Source: an uncultured Phascolarctobacterium sp. (GTDB lineage Bacteria; Bacillota; Negativicutes; Acidaminococcales; Acidaminococcaceae). Taken from it: a stretch of 15,600 nt of DNA. The position numbers and the translations under genes were made by a program. Shown here piece after piece: positions 1-8,094 of this stretch. The notes under the pieces were generated by a model. The model was not told the DNA's origin. It ran no database searches and saw only the letters and a list, made by a program, of their open reading frames with translations. Numbering within the stretch: position 1 is the first letter of the stretch; every line of letters starts with the position of its first letter. The stretch spans positions 1 through 15,600 of the forward strand of contig NZ_CAJMEH010000052.1 in NCBI RefSeq assembly GCF_905212365.1. Direction: 5' to 3'.

Positions 1-260
1 AGGCGAAAAACACGGCGCACGCTGCCGTAATCGCCCCGCGCCAAATAGCCGGACACAATAATGGATATTGCCACCGGAATACCGGCGGAGGAAATGGACA
101 GCAGCAGCAAATACACCGGATAGGCCATCTGATAAAGGCCGATGCCCTCTCCGCCTAAAAGCCGGGAAAGCAGGATGCGGTTGACGGAGCCGATAACCTT
201 GACCATCAGTCCGGCCATGGTCAGAATCATAGCGCCGCGCAAAAATTTATCCTTACTCAC
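1..260 (-). CDS. SpoVB/MurJ-like polysaccharide flippase, N-terminal part (cut by window edge)
   Basis: This reading frame starts at a GTG (258-260) and stays open to the window edge, giving about 86 codons. The visible protein begins VSKDKFLRGAMILTMAG and carries a GEGIGLYQMAYPVY segment followed by a hydrophobic stretch and a SSAGIPVAIS segment. These are typical of the first two membrane helices of the SpoVB/polysaccharide biosynthesis branch of the MOP flippase superfamily, which moves lipid-linked cell wall or spore cortex precursors across the membrane. The start is set by a GGAGG site at 270-274, nine bases upstream. The mfd stop is only 17 bases upstream, so the gene is probably co-transcribed with mfd. 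A SpoVB-type gene close after mfd is known from spore-forming Firmicutes, but the family also occurs in non-sporulating relatives, so sporulation cannot be inferred. The exact substrate is not determinable from this fragment. Confidence 0.8.
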   Translation of the reverse strand, partial: MSKDKFLRGAMILTMAGLMVKVIGSVNRILLSRLLGGEGIGLYQMAYPVYLLLLSISSAGIPVAISIIVSGYLARGDYGSVRRVFR

Positions 261-277
261 CTGCTTTCACCTCCATT

Positions 278-3200
278 TTATTTCTTATTGAATTTATTGC
301 CCAAAGCCAGCAGCGGCAGCGTGCGCTCCAGCCACGACAAGGGCTGCTCCTGCATACTTCCGGTGCGGTAAATCAGCTGCGATTCCTCGCCGCTTTTAAA
401 GGTCATCGTCTTTTTATGCAGATCGATAAGCTTCATAAAAGCCTCCGGGTCCACCTGCGCCTTAGGCGCAAAGGTTATGCGGATGGTTCCCTGCCGCACA
501 TTGATGCCGCGCACGCGCATCAAACGGCATAAGCCCTTCAGCGACGACAAGCGCCACAGGGTTTCCACCTCCGGCGGCGGATTGCCGAAGCGGTCGATAA
601 GCTCGTCCATTAAATCGTCCCGCTCGCTGTAGTCCATCTCTGCAAAACGACGGTACAGCTCCATTTTATAGCGCGGGTCGGCAATATAGGAATCGGGAAT
701 ATATGCCTCGGCGGGAATTTCCAGCACCGGCTCCGGCTCCTGCGCCGCAACCTTGCCGCTCTGCAAACGCTCGATAGTCTGCTCCAGCATTTCGCAATAG
801 GCGGCAAAGCCTATGCCCACGATATGCCCGTGCTGCTGCGAGCCCAAAAGATTGCCTGCGCCGCGGATTTCCAGATCGCGCATAGCAATCTTAAAGCCTG
901 CTCCCAGCTCCGTAAAATCACGGATGGCCTGCAGCCGCTTTTCCGCGATTTCACTCAGCGCCTTATTGGGCTTATAGACGAAATAAGCGTAAGCCAAACG
1001 GGAGCTGCGGCCCACGCGCCCCCGCATCTGGTACAGCTGGGACAGGCCAAAATTTTCCGCCCCGTCGATAATAATTGTATTAGCCAGCGGTACGTCCAAG
1101 CCGTTTTCCACGATGGTAGTACAAAGCAAAATATCGCAGCCGCCCTCGTAGAAGGTTATCATAGCGTCCTCCAGGGCGTCCTCGTTCATCTGGCCGTGAG
1201 CTATTTTTATGCTCACGCCCGGCACTAAACGGCGCAGGCGGGCAGCTATCGCGTCCAGGCCGCTGACCCGGTTATGAATATAATAAATGCGCCCGCCGCG
1301 CCGCAGCTCGCGCTCGATGGCCTCCTTAATCATGCCGTCGTTATATTCGCTGACATAGGTTTCCACCGGCAGGCGATCCTCCGGCGGCGACTCGATAACG
1401 CTCATATCGCGGCCCTTAACCAAGGCCAAATGCAGCGTGCGGGGAATGGGCGTTGCCGACAGCGTCAGCACGTCGATACCCGTGCGCCACTTTTTAATTT
1501 TTTCCTTCTGCGCCACGCCGAAGCGCTGCTCCTCGTCGATAATCAGCAGCCCCAGATTGGGGAAACGCACGTCGGCCTGCAAAAGGCGGTGCGTGCCGAT
1601 TAAAATGTCGACGCGCCCGTCCTCCAAATTTTGCAAAATGCGCTTTTGCTCCTTAGCGCTGCAAAAACGGTTCAGCATTTCCACATTCACGCCAAAATTA
1701 CGCAAACGTTCCTTAAAGGTTAAAAAATGCTGCTGGGCCAGCACCGTGGTCGGCACCATAACAGCCACCTGCTTGCCGTCCACCACGGCTTTAAAGGCGG
1801 CACGCAGAGCCACCTCTGTTTTGCCGTAGCCAACGTCGCCGCACAGCAGCCGTTCCATGGGCTGGGGCTTTTCCATATCGGCTTTAATCTCGGCAATGGC
1901 TTTAAGCTGGTCGGGAGTTTCCTCATAGGGAAATTCGTCCTCAAACTCCTTTTGCAGCGGCGTATCCGGGCTAAAGGCAAAGCCCGGCACAATCTGCCGC
2001 TGGGCGTACAGCCGCAGCAGCTCCTCCGCCAGCTCTGTAATAGCCTTAGCCGCCTTGGAGGTAGTGCGTTTCCAATCGCTGCCGCCCATCTTGGATAAGC
2101 GCGGCACAGCGCCCTCGGCGCCCACATATTTATGCAGCAGGCTTACCTGGTCCACCGGTACATACAGCTTATCGTCCCCGGCGTAGGCCAGCAGCAGATA
2201 GTCGCGGTGAATGCCGCCGACCTCCACGTTTTCCACGCCGATGTAGCGGCCGATGCCATGGTGCTTATGGACAACATAATCCCCGACCTTAATATCCGAA
2301 AAATATTCCAGCTGCTGCCCCTGATGCTTGCTGTGCAGCCGCTTGCGCTTCTGCATACCGAAAATATCGTTTTCCGTCAGCAGCAGCCAGTTGGTATCCC
2401 AAAAACGGAAGCCATGGTCCAGCTCACCGTTCATCACATTAACCTTGCCCGGCTTCAAATCCAGCTGCACATAAAGTCCCTTCAACCCGTAATTATGCAG
2501 ATTTTCCGCAAAGCCGCGGGCCTTAACGCTGCCGGACAGCATCACGATGGGCGTAATGCCGCTGGCCAGCCAGCCGGTCAAATCTTCAACCAGGCGGCTG
2601 GTATTTTTATTATAGGGAGCCACCGCCCGCACAGGAATATTCAGCGCCGGCAGCTGGGACAAATAGCTGTGGGACAGCGCGGATACCAGCTGCACATTGC
2701 TCCGGCTCAGCTGTTCCAGCAGCTCGTCCTTAGTAAACAGCTCGTCGGCATCGGCCTTATTTTCCTTATCCAGCTTTTCCAGCATTTCAAAGGTTCGCAC
2801 CGGCTCATCCACAACCACAAGCGTCCGCGCCGCGCAGTAATCCAACACCGAAGCCTCGTACACATCGTCCAAAGCCGCAGCCAGCGCCGCAATTTTAATA
2901 TTTTCCAGCGTTTTGATGCTGCGCTGGTTATTAACGTCAAAGCTGCGCATAGCGTCCAGCTCATTATCAAACCATTCAACACGCACCGGCGCGCTGCTGT
3001 TAATGGGGAAAACATCTAGAATATCGCCGCGCAGGCAAAACTGACCGATAGCGTCCACCTGATCGGTACGCTCATAACCCAGCTCCAGCAGCGTCGCTAC
3101 TACGTCCTTCTGCTCGTGGGTTTCGCCCACTGCCAGCCGCAGCTCCTTACTATTCTGCGCCGAAGGCCGCAGCTGTTTCTGCTGCAGAGCCTCCGCCGTA

Positions 3201-3565
3201 ATAAAAACTATGCCCCTCTCCTCGCCCTGCAAAAAGCGCAGCGCCGCCGCACGCCCGGCCTGCAGCTCCAGGCTTTGGGTATCGGCCTGCACCCGCGGCA
3301 GACTGACGGGATACAGCTCCTGCATGGGCAGATCGGGATAAAAATAATTCAGCTCCCGGCGGTAAGCGCGAATTTCCTCACGGGACGCCGTAATAAAGGC
3401 CAGGCTGCCGCGCTCGCCTGCAAGCTTATCCACGGCAGCAAAAAAGACCGGCTTGCAGCTTTGCGCCAACCCGGTTAAAATACAGGCCTGTTTGTCCAAA
3501 TGATAAAGGGCTGCCTGCCGCACCTCGCGCACGGCGGCTACCTGTTTAAGTAAAATATTATCCAT
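278..3565 (-). CDS. mfd: Transcription-repair coupling factor Mfd
   Basis: Mfd is the ATP-driven DNA translocase that pushes RNA polymerase stalled at lesions off the template and recruits UvrA for nucleotide excision repair. Counting from the ATG at 3565 the protein has 1095 residues. It shows the UvrB-like N-terminal module, a CarD-like RNA polymerase interaction domain around residues 420-490 (KVGDYVVHKHHGIGRY), and a RecG-like helicase core. The core has Walker A GDVGYGKT near residue 577, DEEQ near 677, SATPIPRT near 703 and QMRGRVGR near 846. A C-terminal TRCF domain follows. The frame stays open upstream to a TTG at 3625, but I prefer the ATG. The 20 extra residues look unlike Mfd, MDNI resembles the Bacillus start as I remember it, and the extension falls inside a strong hairpin (3582-3646). 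The Shine-Dalgarno signal is weak at both starts. It lies downstream of glpX and is probably reached partly by readthrough. Confidence 0.96.
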   Translation of the reverse strand: MDNILLKQVAAVREVRQAALYHLDKQACILTGLAQSCKPVFFAAVDKLAGERGSLAFITASREEIRAYRRELNYFYPDLPMQELYPVSLPRVQADTQSLELQAGRAAALRFLQGEERGIVFITAEALQQKQLRPSAQNSKELRLAVGETHEQKDVVATLLELGYERTDQVDAIGQFCLRGDILDVFPINSSAPVRVEWFDNELDAMRSFDVNNQRSIKTLENIKIAALAAALDDVYEASVLDYCAARTLVVVDEPVRTFEMLEKLDKENKADADELFTKDELLEQLSRSNVQLVSALSHSYLSQLPALNIPVRAVAPYNKNTSRLVEDLTGWLASGITPIVMLSGSVKARGFAENLHNYGLKGLYVQLDLKPGKVNVMNGELDHGFRFWDTNWLLLTENDIFGMQKRKRLHSKHQGQQLEYFSDIKVGDYVVHKHHGIGRYIGVENVEVGGIHRDYLLLAYAGDDKLYVPVDQVSLLHKYVGAEGAVPRLSKMGGSDWKRTTSKAAKAITELAEELLRLYAQRQIVPGFAFSPDTPLQKEFEDEFPYEETPDQLKAIAEIKADMEKPQPMERLLCGDVGYGKTEVALRAAFKAVVDGKQVAVMVPTTVLAQQHFLTFKERLRNFGVNVEMLNRFCSAKEQKRILQNLEDGRVDILIGTHRLLQADVRFPNLGLLIIDEEQRFGVAQKEKIKKWRTGIDVLTLSATPIPRTLHLALVKGRDMSVIESPPEDRLPVETYVSEYNDGMIKEAIERELRRGGRIYYIHNRVSGLDAIAARLRRLVPGVSIKIAHGQMNEDALEDAMITFYEGGCDILLCTTIVENGLDVPLANTIIIDGAENFGLSQLYQMRGRVGRSSRLAYAYFVYKPNKALSEIAEKRLQAIRDFTELGAGFKIAMRDLEIRGAGNLLGSQQHGHIVGIGFAAYCEMLEQTIERLQSGKVAAQEPEPVLEIPAEAYIPDSYIADPRYKMELYRRFAEMDYSERDDLMDELIDRFGNPPPEVETLWRLSSLKGLCRLMRVRGINVRQGTIRITFAPKAQVDPEAFMKLIDLHKKTMTFKSGEESQLIYRTGSMQEQPLSWLERTLPLLALGNKFNKK

Positions 3566-3581
3566 CACTTTTGCAAATTCT

Positions 3582-3646
3582 AAAGAAAACTTAGGACTGA
3601 GGCAGGCGTCCTCTGCGCGCAGCAAAGTCGGCTTGCCGTCAGTCCC
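3582..3646 (-). terminator. Intrinsic-terminator-like hairpin between glpX and mfd
   Basis: On the minus strand, bases 3646-3634 pair with 3604-3593 through 12 base pairs with one bulged C (3638) and one G-U. Inside lies a second stem of six pairs (3627-3622 with 3616-3611) and a five-base loop. The stem is followed by AAG and then TTTTCTTT (3589-3582). The hairpin starts 15 bases after the glpX stop. The T-rich tract is three bases away from the stem rather than adjacent, so termination may be partial, or the element may act as an attenuator before mfd. The outermost pair is G-U on the minus strand but an A-C mismatch on the plus strand, which fits a minus-strand RNA. Confidence 0.6.
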
Positions 3647-3660
3647 TGCAAATAAACAAA

Positions 3661-4623
3661 TTACAGTTTTACTGCCAATACCTTGCGGTCCAGGCTATGA
3701 ATAGCGTCCACAAAGCGAACCGTGCCAGTTTTATAGCGGGCGGAAATAGTATGGGTACGCACGCCGTCGGCAAAATAACGCAGACCGTGCAGCATATTGC
3801 AGTTTGTAATAGCCGTAGCGGTAAACATGCAGTCGTCGCCTTTTACCAAATCCTCCAAGGTCAAAACCTTATTAACGTCGGCAATGCCCATCTTCAGGCA
3901 GCGCTGTACCTGCGCGTCGTCCTCAGGGCACAGGCGGGCCTGCATATCGCCGCCCAGGCATTTTACGGCTGCCGCGCCCAAAACGCCTTCGGGAGCGCCG
4001 CCCTTGCCCACATACATATGAATGCCGCTGCCTTCAATGCAGCATTCCACGATGGGGTTAACGTCGCCGTCGGTAATCAGGGAAATACGCGCGCCGGCCT
4101 TTCTGATTTCCTCCATCAGTGGATAATGACGCTCGCGGTCCAGCAGCACTACGTTCAAATCGGAAACCTTACGCTCCATAGCCTTAGCTACGCGCTCCAG
4201 ATTTTCGGAAATAGGCGCGTCAATATCGATGCAGCCCTTAGCGCGGGGGCCGACGGCAATTTTATCCATATACATATCGGGAGCGTGCAGCAGACATCCG
4301 CGGGGAGCGATAGCAATAACGGCGATCGCGCCGGGCTGGCCTTTAGCCACCAGATTAGTGCCTTCCACCGGGTCAACGGCAATATCAACAGCCGGGCCGC
4401 CTGCGCCAACCTCTTCGCCGATATACAGCATCGGCGCTTCGTCCATTTCGCCTTCGCCGATAACTACTGTACCGTTAATATTTACGGTATCAAAAGCAGC
4501 GCGCATAGCGTCAACCGCCAAACCGTCGGCGCCGTTCTTGTCGCCCCTGCCCACCAAACGGCCGCAGGCAATAGCGGCAGCCTCGGTAACGCGTACAAAT
4601 TCCATAGAAAGCTCTCTGTTCAT
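3661..4623 (-). CDS. glpX: Fructose-1,6-bisphosphatase class II (GlpX)
   Basis: GlpX hydrolyses fructose 1,6-bisphosphate to fructose 6-phosphate in gluconeogenesis, in the cytoplasm. The 320-residue protein has the usual class II length. It carries the acidic metal-site residues expected for the family: D33 in GADGLAVD, E57 in IGEGEMDEAP, and D84 and E87 in DPVEGTN. The glycine-rich stretch MYVGKGGAPEGVLGAAA near residue 205 is also characteristic. The ATG is preceded by AAGGAG at a spacing of about 11 bases. A good promoter lies at 4688-4716 in the 112-base gap after the Yip1-family gene, so this gene probably opens its own transcription unit that runs on into mfd and the SpoVB-type gene. 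Some class II enzymes also act on sedoheptulose 1,7-bisphosphate; that cannot be settled here. Confidence 0.96.
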   Translation of the reverse strand: MNRELSMEFVRVTEAAAIACGRLVGRGDKNGADGLAVDAMRAAFDTVNINGTVVIGEGEMDEAPMLYIGEEVGAGGPAVDIAVDPVEGTNLVAKGQPGAIAVIAIAPRGCLLHAPDMYMDKIAVGPRAKGCIDIDAPISENLERVAKAMERKVSDLNVVLLDRERHYPLMEEIRKAGARISLITDGDVNPIVECCIEGSGIHMYVGKGGAPEGVLGAAAVKCLGGDMQARLCPEDDAQVQRCLKMGIADVNKVLTLEDLVKGDDCMFTATAITNCNMLHGLRYFADGVRTHTISARYKTGTVRFVDAIHSLDRKVLAVKL

Positions 4624-4639
4624 CCTTACATCACTCCTT

Positions 4640-4678
4640 AATATTTTTGCACAGTATGCGTGAAAATTATCAAATATT
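4640..4678 (-). promoter_or_regulatory. AT-rich hairpin or dyad in the glpX leader
   Basis: On the minus strand, AATATTT (4678-4672) pairs with AAATATT (4646-4640). An inner TTTTCAC (4666-4660) can pair with GTG-C-AAAA (4652-4645, one bulged C), sharing the A-rich bases with the outer arm. The structure begins almost at the transcript start predicted from the promoter at 4688-4716 and ends right before the AAGGAG ribosome site. It could be a 5' RNA stem that affects stability or translation, or a repressor site just downstream of the start. No known operator was recognised. Confidence 0.35.
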
Positions 4679-4687
4679 TACTCTTTA

Positions 4688-4716
4688 ATTATGACACTTT
4701 CGGACTGTTTTAGCAA
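4688..4716 (-). promoter_or_regulatory. Probable sigma-70 type promoter for glpX
   Basis: Reading the minus strand, TTGCTA (4716-4711) and CATAAT (4693-4688) are separated by exactly 17 bases. The -10 box matches the consensus at five of six positions and the -35 box at four of six. It lies about 65 bases upstream of the glpX ATG in the only sizeable gap on that side, and it would start transcription near 4681. Confidence 0.6.
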
Positions 4717-4735
4717 CGAGAAAATCAAATCCCTT

Positions 4736-5299
4736 TTACCATCCATAAGTTATCAGCTTAACCAAAAGCTGCCAGGGCAGCACGAAAACAATATACATTA
4801 AAAGCAGGCTGAACAGCAGCGCCACCAACGAGCGGAAGCAATCAATAAGATAAACCGCCTCCAAAGTGCGCACCAATAGATACAGCATCCAAACAAAGCC
4901 CGCTAAAACAATGATCCCCAGCAGCGGCAACCCGCCAAGTCCCAGCTTGCCTGCCAGCAGCGCTCCCGGCGTCAGCAGCAAAAAGGGCAGAGTGGTATAG
5001 CCCAAAAGGCATATCAAGCCCACCGGGTCGCCGGCCAAAGCGCCGAAGGTTTCCATAATGCCGTGCAGCAAAAAGCCGTATAACGACAAAGCCGTCGCCA
5101 TAATCAAAACAGTCGCCAGTATAATGGCAAAGCGCACCTGCAGCGGCTGCTCCAGCAGCCAGCAATTAGTGACCACACCGGTGAAAAAGCCCACGCTGAT
5201 GGTAAAATAAAACGCGCTGCGCCACAGGCAGGGCTGCTTGACCAGTGCCGCCAGCCCCGCTCCCGGCTCAAAAAGCACGTCGAAGGTTTTGCGCCTCAT
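4736..5299 (-). CDS. Yip1-family integral membrane protein
   Basis: This 187-residue protein is almost entirely hydrophobic, with five predicted membrane helices at about residues 28-48, 57-79, 93-115, 121-143 and 157-180. The layout, a short polar N-terminus followed by five helices with a GYTTLPFLLLTPGALLA stretch in the third, matches the bacterial Yip1 domain family. These proteins have no firmly assigned biochemical role. The ATG is preceded by GAGGTGAT and lies six bases after the sppA stop, so the two genes are very likely co-transcribed, perhaps with related work at the membrane. No catalytic residues can be assigned. The family call rests on topology and motif feel and is less certain than the neighbouring calls. 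Confidence 0.7.
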   Translation of the reverse strand: MRRKTFDVLFEPGAGLAALVKQPCLWRSAFYFTISVGFFTGVVTNCWLLEQPLQVRFAIILATVLIMATALSLYGFLLHGIMETFGALAGDPVGLICLLGYTTLPFLLLTPGALLAGKLGLGGLPLLGIIVLAGFVWMLYLLVRTLEAVYLIDCFRSLVALLFSLLLMYIVFVLPWQLLVKLITYGW

Positions 5300-5305
5300 A
5301 GCTCA

Positions 5306-6256
5306 TCACCTCACAACGGCAGGCGCCGCACTGGGCTGCAGGCTGCTTTGCAGCTGCTGCAGCAGCTCTCCTTTAATCATATTGGCAATCTGAGCACTCA
5401 GCAAAAATTCCCAGGGCTGCTGCTTAGCGCGTTCTTTAACGGCAGGCAGGCCGTCGCTGCCCGGCTTAATGCCGCCCAGCTCGCCAGCCGCTGCCAAAGC
5501 ATCGTAATAATCGCCTATCTCGTCCACCAGCCCCAGATTCTTCGCCTGCTGGCCGGTATAAACGCGGCCGTCGGCCAGCTGCCGTACCTTGCTCTGGTCC
5601 ATCTGACGGCCCACAGCTACCGTAGCCACAAACTGCTCGTAAATTTCGTTGACGATATTTTGCAGAAGGGCTTTTTCCTCCTCCGTCATAGGACGATCGC
5701 TGCTCATAATATCCTTATAGGGTCCGCTCTTAATCTTATCGCTGGTAATGCCGATTTTCTTAAACAGCTCCTCCGTATTCATATACGGCATATACACGCC
5801 GATGCTGCCGGTTAAGGTCGTAGCGTTAGCGTAAACCTTATCGCTGGCGCAGGCTGCAATCCAGTAAGCTGCGCTGGCCCCAGTATTGCCCATCGTCGCT
5901 ACAATGGGCTTTTTGGTAGTGCTTTTGAAGCGCATCAGCTCCCGGCCCACTTCCTCGGCTGCCGTAGCGCTGCCGCCGCCGCTGTCGATACGCAGCACCA
6001 GAGCCTTCACGCTGTCGTCAGCCGCAGCCTCGCGGATTTGACGCATCAGGCTGCCGCTGGTAACGCCCCCGGTCTGGTTAAACAGCGTATCCCGGCTATC
6101 TCCGCCGCTGATAATCGTACCTTCAATATTGATAACGGCCACTCTGTCGGGTACCGTCACGCTTTTTTCATTATTATTATTGCCCTTGAGCAGCGATACC
6201 ACAAAGCTCAGCACTGCCAGCAGCAGCACCGCACTGATAAAAATTTTCTTGAGCAT
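5306..6256 (-). CDS. sppA: Signal peptide peptidase SppA (S49 family)
   Basis: SppA is a membrane-anchored serine protease that degrades signal peptides left in the membrane after secretion. The 316-residue protein begins with a lysine-flanked hydrophobic anchor (residues 5-23), then a short Asn-rich linker and the S49 core. The likely nucleophile is S128 in GNTGASAAYW and the likely general base K181 in SGPYKDIMS, about 50 residues apart as in the Ser-Lys dyad of short Gram-positive SppA enzymes. The LRIDSGGGSATAAEE and TLTGSIGVY stretches are also typical. The length fits the single-core SppA type, not the double-length E. coli form. The ATG has an AAGGAGG site five bases upstream. A terminator-like hairpin separates it from pyrG, and only about 25 bases are left for a promoter, so it may depend on readthrough or on a promoter inside pyrG. 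Confidence 0.94.
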   Translation of the reverse strand: MLKKIFISAVLLLAVLSFVVSLLKGNNNNEKSVTVPDRVAVINIEGTIISGGDSRDTLFNQTGGVTSGSLMRQIREAAADDSVKALVLRIDSGGGSATAAEEVGRELMRFKSTTKKPIVATMGNTGASAAYWIAACASDKVYANATTLTGSIGVYMPYMNTEELFKKIGITSDKIKSGPYKDIMSSDRPMTEEEKALLQNIVNEIYEQFVATVAVGRQMDQSKVRQLADGRVYTGQQAKNLGLVDEIGDYYDALAAAGELGGIKPGSDGLPAVKERAKQQPWEFLLSAQIANMIKGELLQQLQSSLQPSAAPAVVR

Positions 6257-6280
6257 AGCAACCTCCTTTTATGGCGCTGA

Positions 6281-6314
6281 TAAAATAGGCAAACTGCCAT
6301 TCAACAGTCTGCCT
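6281..6314 (-). terminator. Intrinsic terminator after pyrG
   Basis: On the minus strand, AGGCAGACTG (6314-6305) pairs with CAGTTTGCCT (6296-6287) over ten base pairs with one G-U and an eight-base loop. It is followed by ATTTTA. It begins ten bases after the pyrG stop codon. The T tract is short and interrupted, so some readthrough into sppA is likely. Confidence 0.65.
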
Positions 6315-6324
6315 TTGAAAAATT

Positions 6325-7947
<1,623 letters not shown>

Positions 7948-7956
7948 AATAGTAAT

Positions 7957-7963
7957 CCCCCTC
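7957..7963 (-). promoter_or_regulatory. pyrG: Ribosome binding site that fixes the pyrG start
   Basis: The minus strand reads GAGGGGG here, nine bases before the ATG at 7947. It overlaps the possible TTG start at 7965, so initiation at that TTG would lack any upstream site of this strength. Confidence 0.75.
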
Positions 7964-8026
7964 AAGATTTCAAAAATGTCTGCGGTAAAATTTGCTATAT
8001 TAAATTATCTATTTTCAAAGCCCATC

Positions 8027-8060
8027 GTCAGCAAGTTTTTTATATATATTAGCTGCTGAC
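8027..8060. repeat. Inverted repeat GTCAGCA / TGCTGAC in the argS-pyrG gap
   Basis: The 147-base gap between the argS stop and the pyrG ATG (7948-8094) is AT-rich. Perfect 7-base arms at 8027-8033 and 8054-8060 flank a 20-base segment made mostly of A and T, including a run TATATATAT. No T run follows the structure on either strand, so it is not a standard terminator. It may be a regulator binding site around a pyrG promoter, or an RNA hairpin. Several -10-like AT-rich hexamers lie in and after the repeat, but I found no convincing -35 partner. Nothing else recognisable is in this gap. Confidence 0.45.
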
Positions 8061-8094
8061 AACAGAATTTAAAACTAACCGGCAAAGCTCCTGC

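Noticed and set aside
3566..3625. A 20-residue N-terminal extension of Mfd from a TTG codon.
   Set aside because: It overlaps a strong hairpin, has no good ribosome site and does not resemble Mfd N-termini.
4621..4634. A minimal ATG-TAA reading frame directly before the glpX ATG.
   Set aside because: It lies only two bases from the AAGGAG site, too close for efficient initiation, and such a two-codon match is common by chance.
8017..8025. A GGGC transcript start as in the reiterative-transcription attenuation of Bacillus pyrG.
   Set aside because: GGGC occurs in the leader, but there is no -10 box at the right distance and no terminator hairpin between it and the pyrG start.
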